Shown here piece by piece: positions 32,077-42,256 of a DNA stretch of 64,000 nucleotides. A program made the translations under genes and the position numbers. The notes below the pieces were generated by a model that saw only the letters and a list, made by a program, of their open reading frames with translations, did not search any database and was not told where the DNA came from. Each line of letters starts with the position of its first letter. Position 1 is the stretch's first letter. Source of the stretch: Phytopythium helicoides (taxonomy: Eukaryota; Oomycota; Peronosporomycetes; Pythiales; Pythiaceae); contig JANFNE010000024.1 of the NCBI GenBank assembly GCA_024867545.1, positions 186,001 through 250,000 on the forward strand, given 5' to 3'.

Positions 32077-33738
32077 ATGCGCGCCACAGTCGCCGTTGCT
32101 CCTGCCTCCTCCGGCGATAGAGTTCGTGCTGTTCGGGTTGTCGCGCTCCAGTCGATACAGGAGATTCCCCTCTCGCCAACTCACAAGAACCTACCAGTGG
32201 CGACTTGGTCTCCACGCATCCGCCAAATATCAGTCCACCATCTCGCTGCGAGCTCTGCTAAAGCCGCTTTTACTCGCATTGTAGCGGTAGCAGACATGGC
32301 AACCCAGGCGACCCGCATCATCGTCAAGGTTGTTCGTAACGCAGTAGCAGGAATCGCCATCTCGTGGCTACTGGCATTGTTTCTTACCCTTGGCGACGTG
32401 TTTGCTGGCGTTGCTGCTGTCGCCCAGTCGTTCTCGGAGTTTTACGTCACGTCGATGCTCTGGCAGCACTTCTTCTTTTGTTCGGTCGTATTTGCAATCC
32501 ACGTGGTGCTTCTGCGCCAAGAGAGGTTTCTTGAAGCACCTCAGACGTCGCCGTCATACTTTGTGTGCGTCACGCTCCTTGGTCCGACAACCTTCTCGAC
32601 GTTCGTCGTCACCTCTCTTGGCGTGGTAGCGCTCGGCGTTGGATTGCTTCAGCTCCCCCACACGGTGGTTGTCACGCTGCATGCCGATCTGTACACGCGT
32701 CCGCTCTTTTCTTTCCTGTTTGTCGTCGCCGCGCACTGGAAGACGAGGCTTATTGTCCGCAATATGACGGTGCGGGGCCAGACAAGACGAGTGTTACGGG
32801 AGCTTCAGGCATCCCTACCGCCGAACGAACAGTCGACAGCACGATCATCTCGACGACGGAAGCTACTGATCGAGATCATTTGTCAGGATCTTCCCTTCTT
32901 GCTGTCTGCGGTTGCTGCAACAGGCTACGTGCATCTCGTTGAGGCGCTGTATCTCGGTGAAAACTGGCAGCTGATCATGTTCGCAATAGTTAGCATCGCA
33001 GCCAAGGCAGGTATTCAGGAGCTCGCGAAGCACTACCTCCTCCGCCTGCGGCGGACGCCAGCAGTGCGCACCATGGCTGTCATTGTCGCGACGCCGACAA
33101 TCCTCATCGACACGCAGCTGCGCACTATGTTGCTGTGCGAGAACATGGGTTCGTTCTCGGCGCTGGGGTCGGTGCTGCTAGCTGTCGTGGAGATCGCGAT
33201 TCGCCTGGCAAAGGCGCTGCTGGTCAAGCGCCAAGTGCGGCGCACCGCGAGCATGAAGGTCGAGTGGCGCTTGTCGGCGCGTCCGCACCAGTCTCAGCTC
33301 ACGTGGAACGGGCACAATAGCGTGCAGGACCTCGAGACGGCGCTCCGAGGTGGCACGAGCGGTCCGTCCGTGTCGGGCAAGCTGGGCACGCTGCACATGG
33401 CCGAGGTGGTGGCCGACATGTACGCCGAGTACATGGCCATGGGCTGCTCGTACGGTGCGCTGCTGCTGCTGCACGGCCACCCGCGCTTCCGCGTGTGCGC
33501 CTACCGGTCGTCCCCATCGGCCCAAGGCGCCACGGTGGCCTGGTCGCTGCTGGGGTCCGTGGCGCTGCAGCTGGCGCTCGAGCTGGGCGCCGACCTGGCC
33601 GCCTGCGTGCTCGAGAGCCGCCTGGCAGGCATGCAGTTCGCACATTTCCAGCAGGACGACGCCTTCTTCGTGGTCTTCCTGGTGGCCATCGCCGTCGCCA
33701 ACATGAGCATCACCTGTGGGGTTGCCCTGGAAGCTTGA
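32077..33738 (+). CDS. M6: divergent multi-pass membrane family member (intact)
   Basis: The frame opens at 32032 with a GTG. The first ATG, at 32077 (MRATVAVAPASS), is the likelier start, giving about 553 residues. It has about ten hydrophobic segments and keeps the two family blocks: ATPTILIDTQLR, and HMAEVVADMYAEYMAMGCS, which differs from the ETYADMYAEY form of the others. KVVRNAVAGIAISWLL matches the N-terminal conserved helix. It lacks the FAFDA block of M3-M5 and the NLYY block of M1/M2, so it represents a third subgroup. GC content of its 3' half is clearly higher than in M3-M5. Function unknown. Confidence 0.8.
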   Translation: MRATVAVAPASSGDRVRAVRVVALQSIQEIPLSPTHKNLPVATWSPRIRQISVHHLAASSAKAAFTRIVAVADMATQATRIIVKVVRNAVAGIAISWLLALFLTLGDVFAGVAAVAQSFSEFYVTSMLWQHFFFCSVVFAIHVVLLRQERFLEAPQTSPSYFVCVTLLGPTTFSTFVVTSLGVVALGVGLLQLPHTVVVTLHADLYTRPLFSFLFVVAAHWKTRLIVRNMTVRGQTRRVLRELQASLPPNEQSTARSSRRRKLLIEIICQDLPFLLSAVAATGYVHLVEALYLGENWQLIMFAIVSIAAKAGIQELAKHYLLRLRRTPAVRTMAVIVATPTILIDTQLRTMLLCENMGSFSALGSVLLAVVEIAIRLAKALLVKRQVRRTASMKVEWRLSARPHQSQLTWNGHNSVQDLETALRGGTSGPSVSGKLGTLHMAEVVADMYAEYMAMGCSYGALLLLHGHPRFRVCAYRSSPSAQGATVAWSLLGSVALQLALELGADLAACVLESRLAGMQFAHFQQDDAFFVVFLVAIAVANMSITCGVALEA

Positions 33739-34093
33739 CGACTGATCCTGATGATACTTATAAGGAGAAAGGCGGTGTCCCGAATCGGACAAGCAGCTGT
33801 CCCTCACCAGGATGTGGCGGTTTGGCTGCTGGCCCCGACCGGTTCGGGATGGTGGCGCGTCTGGTGTCTAGCGCCACCAACTACTGCAGGTGCGGGCGTC
33901 GACAGTGACGCGCGTGACGCAATTCGGCGCTTTGTACCGTGCGTCTGCTCGGCTTGTACCGTATATATGGTTCCCTTTTTTTCGGCAGTTTCTTCCACCC
34001 CCTCCATCGAGAACACCCCCCCCACTTCGCAACTGGAGATCCGACCCCCACGAGCTTCTTCCTTCTCCTTTCTCTGCTAATCCACACGACAGT

Positions 34094-34657
34094 ATGGCCA
34101 ACCGCAACGCGCAGGAGCTGGCCGAGAGCGTGCTGTCGCTCTACGACGTGAGCGCGCCGAGCGACGAGGTGATCGCCAAGTATTATCTGCCGGACGCCGT
34201 GTTCACGGACCCGCTCGTGTCGGTCAAGGGCGTCGAGAACATCCAGGCGCAGTTCCGCGCGCTGCCAAAGTTTGTCAAGTCGAGCAAGGCCACGCTCGTG
34301 CGCGGCTCCATGGCGGGCTCCTCGGTGCTCACTATCGACTCGTCGCAGGTCTTCCGCCTCAAGCCCTTCCCCAGCCTCTTTAAGATTGTGCTGCGCGTCT
34401 TCACGGTCATTGAGCTCAAGAACGGGCGCATCGCGACGCACACGGACCACTACGACTTTTACTCGGTGCTCGCCAACGTGCCCTTCGTATCGTTCTTCTA
34501 CTCGCAGTTCCGGCCCATGTTCGGCGCCGCCAGCTCGGCCGTCATCAAGCGCATCATGCCTGCTGCCAAGCCCGCCGCGATCGCCAACGGCGTCAAGCGC
34601 GCCAACGTCGCCACCGAGGAAGCCGGCGTTGCAGCCGCGGCCGCCGCCACGCAGTAG
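34094..34657 (+). CDS. NTF2/SnoaL-like domain protein
   Basis: 187 residues from ATG 34094 (MANRNAQELAESV). The longer frame upstream starts at a poor codon and reads through promoter sequence. It has the NTF2-like cone fold pattern: AESVLSLYDV, a Y-x-PDAVFTDPLVSVKG strand-loop, IQAQFRALPKF, and a late DHYDFYSVLANVP with an aromatic-rich C-terminal strand. The family includes enzymes and non-catalytic binding proteins, so activity cannot be assigned. The C-terminus is Ala/Lys-rich. A short pyrimidine-rich leader precedes the start. Confidence 0.78.
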   Translation: MANRNAQELAESVLSLYDVSAPSDEVIAKYYLPDAVFTDPLVSVKGVENIQAQFRALPKFVKSSKATLVRGSMAGSSVLTIDSSQVFRLKPFPSLFKIVLRVFTVIELKNGRIATHTDHYDFYSVLANVPFVSFFYSQFRPMFGAASSAVIKRIMPAAKPAAIANGVKRANVATEEAGVAAAAAATQ

Positions 34658-35141
34658 GCGCACTCGCAACGGACACCAGCCCAGCGGCGACTGAAGCTGC
34701 TTGCCGAGCTGGCAGCATGGACTAGAAGATGATGAATGAAGCGGAGGCGTTTTTATTGGTGGCGAGCGACTCCACGCGGCGCCACGCGCGGCGCGAGGGA
34801 CTGCGAGAGAGCGTGCGCGCGTGGAGCATGCGTGGAGTGGCGACGCCGCGGTGCGTTTGGAGGCGCTTGCGGCGCATACATGTTTAGGATTGCAAGAGCC
34901 CGTTGGATATGAGTGAACCATTTTTGAGTCGCTTCCCGCACTCGTTCGATTGTCATTAGCCTCAGGAAGTCCCACGGTCGGCGTCTGGATTTGACATGCC
35001 ATCGTCACTTTCAAGTTGCCCTCCTCCTGAAGAAAATCATCGAGTCGCTCCACGATCCAGTTCATACAGCCCGTTTATTATCTTCAGCCTCTCGTCGGCA
35101 TGAACTCGTGCAGCAAAGCTTCCTCCCATCTTCCCGTGCTT
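34658..35141. other. intergenic between convergent SnoaL-like and ArfGAP genes
   Basis: About 480 bases of 3' flanks. No gene recognised. Confidence 0.45.
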
Positions 35142-36501
35142 TTACTGTGGCAGCCCCAAGCCAGCGAACGGATCGCGGGCGCCGGAAGCACCAGAGCCGG
35201 CTCTGTAGCTGTTGGCCTCTGGAGCCGGACCTCGAGGGTCCATGAACGTGCTGATATTCATTGACGCGTTGCCACCGCCCATCATTGGCCGTGGGGCCTG
35301 GCCGTAGCCGCCACCCATGCCACCGTTCATGTAGCCCTGGCTCATTCCGCCGCTGTGCATGCCACTGTTGTGCATACCACCAGCGTTGTGCATGCCCGAT
35401 TGCTGCATGCCCATCGAGTTCATGCCCATGTGCATGCCCCCGCTGTTGTTCATCCCAGCATTTTGCATCCCCGCGCCACCCATGGCCATGCTACGGCCGT
35501 ACAGCTGCTGCTGGGAGGAACCCGACAGCACGTCAAAGGCACTAAAGTCTGCAGATCTGACCGGAGCTGGTGGAGCTTGGGTTTGCTGACCCATTGACCA
35601 GCTCGACGAGGACGAGGACGTCGATGCCGTAGACGCGAACGGGTCGAACGCTCCAGCCGACGAAGCAGGTGGAGCAGGTGCAAACGATGCGCCTGCGGTC
35701 GGCGCGAATGGGTCGAACGAAGGTGCAGAACTGGTCGACGGCGCTGGCGTCGGTGCTGGCGCGGACGTGAATGCACCGAACATGTCGTTGCTCTGCTGCT
35801 GCGGCGCAGACGCGAAGGCTCCAAATCCGTCATTTGCCGGAGCAGCTGGCGCTGATGCGAACGCTCCGAATCCGTCGTTTACAGGAGCCGCCGGTGCTGA
35901 GGTGAACGCTCCGAACCCGTCATTCGTCGCTGGCGCAGCAGCCGGCGCGCTGTTGAAGTCTGCGAAAAAGGCACCGCTGCTCGAAGCAGGCGCCGGCGCT
36001 GGCGCCGACGAGAACTGTCCCCAGTCATTCGAAGCACTTGATGACGAGCCCGAGAAGGCGTCAAAGGATGGAGCCGCAGGTTGCGCCGAGGCTGTCGGCG
36101 ATCCAAAGTCCAGGAGGTTGACTGTACATTGAAGAAGGCGGACCGGGATTAGCCAGGGGGATTTGACAAAGTTGTCACGACAATCCATGCGGACGCACCG
36201 GCAGCAGCAGCGGGCTGGGCAGCCCTCTGGCTTGATCTGGATCTGGACGAGGATGCCGCGGGCGCCGAGGATCTGCTCGCCCCGGCGTTGCCGTTCTCGT
36301 CGTAGAAGGCCTGGTCGTTGTAGACGCGGTTGATGAACTTCTTGAAGTAGTCAACGTGGTCCTTGTCCGTGGGCTTGCGCATCTGGCCCTCATCCCAGCG
36401 CGCGAACCACACGCGCCTGGCGACGGCGTTGCCTCCTCCGTTCTCCTCCCTCAGCGCGTCGACCTCCTCCATGGTCCAGTTGCTCATGCTGACGCTCTGC
36501 C

Positions 36502-36533
<32 letters not shown>

Positions 36534-36765
36534 AACAGCGTTAGCTCGGCTTCCAGAGCTCGCCTCGAGCCGGGAAAAAGCGCGGGGAGCGCACCTTGAC
36601 GCGCTGAGAGTAGCTCTGGTGCGCGCTCTTGCAGTTGGAGCACACGAACGTCTTGAACTTCTCGCACACGTTCTGGAAACCGAACTTGGCGTACGCGTCG
36701 CAGTTGGCGCACGTCTTGTTGGCCTCGAGCTTCTTGAGCGCGTTCAGCGCCGCCTCGGCCGCCAT
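35142..36765 (-). CDS. ArfGAP-domain protein with disordered Ala/Ser/Phe-rich tail
   Basis: Three exons: 36765-36595, 36496-36199 and 36121-35142. They sum to 1449 nt (482 residues plus stop). The donors GTGCGC and GTGCGT and acceptors TTGGCAG and TGTACAG are canonical. The ArfGAP zinc finger is at residues about 18-45 (CANCDAY...FVCSNCKSAH, a CxxC-x16-CxxC pattern), with the family motif ending in SYSQRVK and, across intron 1, SVSMSNWTMEEV and GGNAVARRVWFARWD. The tail carries repeated (N/D)DGFGAF-SAP units, six or more in number, then a Met/Gly/Asn-rich stretch, like AGFG/clathrin-linked ArfGAPs. It should stimulate Arf GTP hydrolysis in vesicle traffic. Intron 1 contains a CAA/GTT microsatellite. 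Confidence 0.9.
36500..36534. repeat. (CAA)n microsatellite inside ArfGAP intron 1
   Basis: About eleven tandem CAA units on the plus strand (GTT in the sense direction of the gene), immediately next to the intron acceptor, where it also supplies the pyrimidine-rich tract. Confidence 0.9.
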
Positions 36766-37360
36766 GGCTGCCTCTCAGGAGGGGTATACACAGCTATACG
36801 CAGCACTCGCAGGTGCCGAGAGCGCGCAACGAGCGCCAATGGAGCCGCAGCAGGAAGAGGCGACGCCCGTCGGCGGTAAGGAGTCGACGCTACAATCCCA
36901 AAGTATCCGCCATGACGTGGCGAAAATAAAGCGTCACTAAAGCGAGGTAGTGATCAGCGGCTTGCTGTTTACCTTCGAGTTACGTTGGAGCAACATTCGT
37001 CATCATTCTTTTTTTTCTTTTTGACCAATCAGCTCCGCTCCCGCGCTAATTTGAACCTGACCATCATTCTTTCAAAAAACACATTCGAAAAACGCTTTTT
37101 GTTTGGGAAAAGCGTTTCAAGAGTCGTCTTGTCGTTAGTATACCATTGATATGTACACCCCCCCCCCCAAAAAAAAAACGCTTTTCAAAGCGTTTATTGC
37201 TGAATCACGAAGGGTCCGCAAAAAAGCGTTTTTGGAGAGGTGAGTGACGGTCGTCCTTCGCATTATACCAGGTAGTCAAAATTTGAATAAGCTGATAATG
37301 CCACCCCACTACCACCTACCCTCCTCACCTCTCTGGTCATTGCCATTGCCCACGCGCGTC
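36766..37360. promoter_or_regulatory. divergent promoter between ArfGAP and RAE1 with repeated AAAGCGTTT elements
   Basis: About 600 bases between divergent starts. It contains a CCAAT box (near 37024) and then five copies of the 9-mer AAAGCGTTT or its complement between 37089 and 37233: near 37090, 37108, 37175, 37186 and 37222. Two of them (37175/37186) are back to back. A C11-A10 tract (about 37158-37178) lies among them. The repetition suggests a transcription-factor-bound array. No factor is assigned. Confidence 0.5.
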
Positions 37361-38658
37361 ATGGCGTTCCAGGCGGCTGCAGGCGGTGGCGACCCATACG
37401 CCAACCCCAACGGGGACTTGTCGGTGTCTCCAGTCGTAGCCGACGGCGTGCAGGACCTGGCGTGGAGCCCGACGAGCAACGCGCTGGCGGCCGCGAGCTG
37501 GGACGGCCAGGTGCGCGTCTGGCAGGTGCAGAAGCAGGGGACGCAGCTGCTCGCGGCTCCGCAGGCGCACATCTCGCACGACGGGCCCGTGCTGTGCGTG
37601 GCCTTCAGCGGGGTTCGTTATGGAGGCCTCTGGGGCGCTCTGGTAGTGGTGGGAGCCGACTGATGGAGGTGTGGAGCTGCAGGATGGCAGTGCCGTGTTT
37701 TCGGGCTCGTGCGACAAGACCGCCAAGATGTGGCTGCTCAATGGGCCGGCGCAGGGCCAGCAGATCGCCGCGGTGCGTGGGTGACAGGGCGGGAAGGCGT
37801 GCAGGCGAATTGAAGCTCACGAGCAAGTGCACGCGAGCAGCACGACGCGCCGATCCGGGGCATTGCGGCGCTGCCAGAGGTGAACTGCGTCGCCACGGGT
37901 AGTTGGGACAAAACGCTCAAGTACTGGGACACAAGGTCCCCCGCCGCACTAGCGACGCTGCAGCTGCCCGAGCGCGTGTACGCCATGGACGCGCGACACC
38001 CGCTGCTCGTGGTGGCTACGGCGGACCAGCAGATCCACGCTGTGGATGTGCGCAAGCCATCGGAGATCTACTCGTCCATCAAGTCCAAGCTCAAGTTCCA
38101 GACGCGCACGGTTGCTTGCTTCCCCGACGGCTCAGGATTTGCAGTCGGCTCTATCGAGGGCCGCTGTGCCATCCAACACGTCGAGCCCAGCGCTCAATCG
38201 TGAGCCACAATATGCCTGCCATGCTTCTCACTCGCATTCTAACCGACAATTTCCCCCTTGTGCAGTAAGGACTACACGTTCCGAGCGCACCGCGACAAGG
38301 ACGATATCTATCCGGTCAACAGCTTCGCTTTCCACCCGTTCGGCACGTGCGCGACCGCGGGCGGCGATGGCACCTTTTCGTTCTGGGACCTTGGTGGACG
38401 CAAGCGGCTCAAGTCGTTCCTTTCCTGGTACGTTATGAGTGGTTTGAGGGTGTGCTGTCAATGGAGTCTGAACGGCATTCCTTCGAGTGCAGTCAGCAGT
38501 CGATCACGGTGGGCAAGTTCAATGCGCAGGGCGACATATACGCGTACGCGGTGTCGTACGACTGGTCGATGGGCTCAGAGAAGTTTAACCAGTCACAGCC
38601 GAGCGTCATCCGGCTGCACAACGTCATGGAGACCGAGGTCAAGCCAAAGTCGAGCTGA
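37361..38658 (+). CDS. RAE1: mRNA export factor RAE1/Gle2 (WD40 propeller)
   Basis: Five exons: 37361-37612, 37683-37772, 37841-38199, 38266-38427 and 38493-38658. They total 1029 nt (342 residues plus stop), with phases that agree. Donors: GTTCGT, GTGCGT, GTGAGC, GTACGT. Acceptors: CTGCAG, GAGCAG, TGTGCAG, GTGCAG. The protein follows RAE1 closely: ALAAASWDGQVRVWQVQ, GSCDKTAKMW, VATGSWDKTLKYWDTRSP, LPERVYAMD, VATADQQIHAVD, FAVGSIEGRCAI, then VNSFAFHPFGTCATAGGDG and YAYAVSYDWSMG. It is a nuclear-pore-associated seven-bladed propeller that binds NUP98 (GLEBS motif) and acts in mRNA export and spindle assembly. The frame is also open upstream of 37361 (ATG at 37244), but MAFQAAAGGG is the more natural start. 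Confidence 0.93.
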
Positions 38659-38885
38659 TGATTACCATCTACTGTAAATGCAACTGTGCCCGTTTAGATG
38701 AGGTGTCTAATACCCTCTTTTCACCCAGTTCCTCGCCCATGTCAACCACCATTATTGGTGTCCGGCCAGTCTTGCAATCGCAAATTTCCCAACTCGTGTC
38801 GAGATAAACCGCTTGATACTTCAAGACATGGCACACTCGGTCCTGGTACAGACTCCCTCAGTGGACGTGTCGACTCGGTGGAGGC

Positions 38886-39033
38886 CAAGAGCAAGCGCGA
38901 GAGTGACGCGCTAGAGCTCGTCGTGCACTGGGCAGGTCAGGGAGCGCCGCTAGCGAGGGCCATGCCGGCAGCAGAGCTCGTACGCACGCTCGCCAACGAA
39001 CTCGACGAGGCCCAATCGCTCCCTCGCCTCTGA
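38886..39033 (+). pseudogene. 3' fragment of a nitronate monooxygenase gene
   Basis: About 150 bases encode KSKRESDALELVVHWAGQG and AAELVRTLANELDEAQSLPRL then stop. This is the C-terminus of the nitronate monooxygenase found complete (but broken) at 43679-44790. The match continues past the stop through the 3' flank into PL1. Upstream of about 38880 it ends abruptly, so the inverted duplication that created the PL1 unit captured only this end. It is convergent with PL1, as the larger copy is with PL2. Confidence 0.8.
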
Positions 39034-39133
39034 TGCATTGACGACCGACATGTCCACAGCAAGGAAGTTGGACCAATGATGATAAACTTTCATTGAGAGC
39101 ATGCTGACTTTCACTTACGAATGCTACATCTGC

Positions 39134-40444
39134 TCACGAGAGCAGCAAAGCAACATCGATCAATACAAACGGATACGCGCTGAGTGAAACAAGTGCGTCA
39201 GCGTCAGCGACTGCCTCGACAAAAAAACAAAGACACCGGTTAGATGGCCGCGAGCGTCCCATGGCGCTCGTGATAGACAACGTGGCAGCAGTCGTCGCAG
39301 TGTACTTCTTCGCAACCGCAGCCCCAGTCGTCAGAGCCGTGCTTCCCGACTGGCTCGTCAGTCCGTTGTTCGTGTTCACGTTCACGTTGTTGGCGCATGA
39401 ACGACCCAAGTACGACGAACAGGTGGTGCCTCCCGACGTCTCGGCGTACATTGTGCCAGTGGTGTCCGAGATCAACACAGGCTGCGTGCATGTGTCCATG
39501 TAGTTTCCCTCGGCGATCGTGTACGACTCCTCCGAAGGGTTGAAGTTGTGACCCGAGTTGTTGTAGAAGTAGTTGTTGGCGGCATGGATGATGGAGTCAC
39601 CACCGACCTTGGGCGATCGACCAGACGTCTGGTGGATGTAGTTGTTAATGAGACTCACTTGAGTCTTGGTGCCGTAGAAGAGCATGGTCCAGTAGTGGCG
39701 GTTGTCACACGAAGCAGAGTAGAGCGTGTATCCATCCAGCTCGCAGTTGCTGATGGTCATGCTGCTGGAGCTGGCCGTGTTGGTCACGATGAACTGGCGT
39801 CCGATGTTGGAGATCTTGACGTGGTCGATCCAGATGTTGGTCATGGGTGTCGCGCCGCCGTCGAGACCCTGGAGGTAGATGGCATCGCCACCCCAAATGA
39901 GGTGCGGGTTGAGGTTCGTGATGTGGATGTTCTGGATGATGATGTTGTTGCCGATGAGCCACAGACCCTTGCCCGTGATGATTCCCGTGCGTCCAACACC
40001 ACGGAGCGTCTTGTTGGAAGTCACTTGCATCATGTTGGCTTGAAGCGCGGCGTTATCATACGTGATCGTGACGGCCGTTCCACCGTCGCACCCTCCGGTT
40101 CCCGAAAACCCGCCCGACTGTAGGATGCAGTCTTGACCCTTGTGCCCGTTGTTCTTGGCGATGCACTGTTGGTTGGAAGGCGGACGGCAACCGGTCTCCG
40201 TGGTCGTTCCCTCCGTGCCACGGAAGTCGAAGGTTTTGTTAAGGATGATGACCTGTGCACTCGAGCTGGAAAGGTAGCTCTTGAGTTGGGCGATGGTGGT
40301 CGGATAGACTGGCGTGGCACTGCCTCCTCCCGTGGCTCCAGACGCGAGACCCTTGGCCGTTCCTGTTGCGATGGCTTCAGCGTTGTCCGACATGACGGCG
40401 ATGACGGCTGCCACAAGCGCGAGTCCGAACGAGAAGATCTTCAT
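39134..40444 (-). CDS. PL1: pectin lyase with frameshifted C-terminus
   Basis: Polysaccharide lyase family 1, fungal-type pectin lyase (beta-elimination of methylated homogalacturonan). The start at 40444 ([14 protein letters not shown]) gives a signal peptide cleaved near DNAEA. The frame is open 68 codons upstream, but those lack a signal peptide. Catalytic-face motifs: [13 protein letters not shown] (Ca/substrate Asp), [20 protein letters not shown] and HTSGRSPKV (catalytic Arg). A 10-nt deletion near 39258 (missing acaccaaagt relative to PL3) removes the usual [10 protein letters not shown] ending. The frame then runs on to 39134 with an unrelated tail of about 35 residues. The beta-helix core is intact, so activity may survive. 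Confidence 0.87.
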   Translation of the reverse strand: MKIFSFGLALVAAVIAVMSDNAEAIATGTAKGLASGATGGGSATPVYPTTIAQLKSYLSSSSAQVIILNKTFDFRGTEGTTTETGCRPPSNQQCIAKNNGHKGQDCILQSGGFSGTGGCDGGTAVTITYDNAALQANMMQVTSNKTLRGVGRTGIITGKGLWLIGNNIIIQNIHITNLNPHLIWGGDAIYLQGLDGGATPMTNIWIDHVKISNIGRQFIVTNTASSSSMTISNCELDGYTLYSASCDNRHYWTMLFYGTKTQVSLINNYIHQTSGRSPKVGGDSIIHAANNYFYNNSGHNFNPSEESYTIAEGNYMDTCTQPVLISDTTGTMYAETSGGTTCSSYLGRSCANNVNVNTNNGLTSQSGSTALTTGAAVAKKYTATTAATLSITSAMGRSRPSNRCLCFFVEAVADADALVSLSAYPFVLIDVALLLS

Positions 40445-41190
40445 TTTTGATGACCGATGTGGACGTGACTGGACGGAATGACACTGCGCTTGGATTGATG
40501 AGAGGGTGGGCTTGGGACCAGAGTGGTCGTGTGCTGGAGGTCGTGCGCTGGAGAAGACCGATTCGGAAATGAGGCAGGCATCTGCCGAATCAAGCGGAGA
40601 AACCCAAAGGAGTCGAAGACCGGCATTGCCTGTAGTTTGGCTCTTCACAACACGTCCTCCATTATAGGCGAAGAGAGTGCGTGCAGGCTAAGGCCATCAT
40701 CAGTTCTTGTTGTGCATTTCGGATCTCGGCCTGTCGGCCAGTGCCATGCGCTTGACTAACGATCAGGATCTCCGCGATGAGCAGTTTGCTGTTAAGATAC
40801 TTAGCCAAAGGAGGTGATATCTCGGGATGCGCACGGGCTAATCTCTGCTGCGCTGCACCATGGCATTGCGCATAAGCATTCAGCGCTCGCTGTTTGTGAT
40901 TTGTTCGGCGGTGAGCATCCCTGCCCAGAACGCGCCACGCTGGATCATTGAGAGTACTGTACATTAGTGAGTCTGGACGCGCGCTCACTGAAATCTTTTG
41001 GATGTGATGTGCTCGGAGCGAGTCAACACCATCAGTCACCTTTTTGTTGCCCATCATTTAGCCGGAGAGAGCCGCGGCGAGTGCCCAATGCGCCTCTGCG
41101 ATTTGCACAAGCGGAGATGTTTCAGCACGGAGTGCCGATCGCGAGTGCCCCCAGCTGGGGTTACTGCCCTCTAAATTCAAACTGCCGCGT
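40445..41190 (-). repeat. upstream flank of PL1, left half of PL1/PL2 mirror repeat
   Basis: The sequence upstream of PL1 is repeated in inverted form upstream of PL2 (about 41560-42256) and more distantly upstream of PL3 (about 46292-46940). Shared landmarks are GCATTTCGGATCTCGGCC, CATCAGTCACCTTTTTGTTG, and CCGATCGCGAGTG followed by CCCCAGCTG. A coding-like frame within it is listed separately. The unit appears to have been copied together with its pectin lyase. Confidence 0.75.
40662..41057 (-). CDS. hypothetical 131-residue ORF in the pectin lyase flank
   Basis: It begins [20 protein letters not shown] and is rich in Ala, Gln and His, with one tract [19 protein letters not shown] and a hydrophobic stretch [13 protein letters not shown]. 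No domain is recognised. Homologous but interrupted sequence occurs in the PL2 flank (from 41685) and traces occur in the PL3 flank, so it is part of the duplicated unit. It may be a small gene, an exon of a decayed gene, or chance coding in repeat DNA. Confidence 0.25.
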   Translation of the reverse strand: MMGNKKVTDGVDSLRAHHIQKISVSARPDSLMYSTLNDPAWRVLGRDAHRRTNHKQRALNAYAQCHGAAQQRLARAHPEISPPLAKYLNSKLLIAEILIVSQAHGTGRQAEIRNAQQELMMALACTHSLRL

Positions 41191-41559
41191 GGGTCACTAT
41201 CTTGTCGTGATACCGAATCCCAACATCGTGTGAAGGCTAATATTTGATGAAAGCAAGATGCCGTGGTTAGATTCGCCTTCATTGCTTCGATGAATATTTT
41301 CGAGGGAAACGATTATTTGAGGCTACAATTAGTGCATAAGCTCTTGTGTCTCCATGATCACTGTTCGGTCCACATTAGCTTGACTAACATCGGAAACCCG
41401 ATCGATATTCGACAGGTTGTGACGAGATATCAACTGGAAATCGAGTGCATTGCCGCACGAAGAATATAGTTCTTTGTTTAGAGCTGAATCAGTTGCAACC
41501 TCATGCTCCATCAAGTCACGAACGCGCAAAATCATTGAAATTCAACTTGAATGACTTGC
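41191..41559. other. centre of the PL1/PL2 mirror arrangement
   Basis: About 370 bases of AT-rich sequence without match to the flanks. Nothing recognisable. It separates the two inverted units. Confidence 0.4.
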
Positions 41560-42256
41560 TCAGCCTGAATTTAGAGGACAATGACCCCAGCTGGGGGCAG
41601 TCGCGATCGGCACTCCGTGCTGAAAAGCTCCGCTTGTGCAAATCGCAGAGGCGCATTGGGCACTCGCCACGGCTCTCCGGCTACATGATGGGCAACAAAA
41701 AGGTGACTGATGTTGTTGACTCGCTCCGAGCACATCACATTCAAAAGATTTCAGCGCGCGTCCAGACTCACTAATGTACACTCTCAACGACTCAGCGTGG
41801 CGCGCTCTGTGCAGGGATGCTCGCCGCCGAACAAATCACAAACAGCGAGCGCTGAATGCTTATGCACAATGCCATGGTGCAGCGCAGCAGAGATTAGCCT
41901 GTGCGCATCCCGAGATATCATCGTATCTTAATAGCAAACCCCATCGCGGAGATCCTGATCGTTGGTCAAGCGCATGGCACTGGCCGACAGGCCAAGATCC
42001 GAAATGCACATCAAGAAGTGGTGATGGCCTTAGCCTGCACGCACTCTCTTTGCCCAAAAATGGAGAACGTGCTGTCAAGAGGTCTTCGACCCCTTTGGGT
42101 TTCTCCGCTTGATTCGGCAGGTGCCTCATTTCCGGATCAGTCCTCTCCAGCTCACGACCTCCAGTACACGACCACCCTGGTCTCAAGCACACGCTCTCAT
42201 CTGTCCAAGCGCAGTGTCATTTCGTCCAGTCACGTCCACATCGCCCATCAATAAAA
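41560..42256 (+). repeat. upstream flank of PL2, right half of PL1/PL2 mirror repeat
   Basis: An inverted copy of the PL1 upstream flank with small indels. The 131-codon frame of the other copy is broken here (pieces from 41685 and 41774). It ends with PL2 promoter sequence containing GTGTCATTTCGTCCAG, an initiator-like stretch. Confidence 0.75.

Noticed and set aside
33881..35065. 394-codon minus-strand frame over the SnoaL-like gene
   Set aside because: Covers promoter, gene and 3' flank without regard to their boundaries. Compositional artefact.
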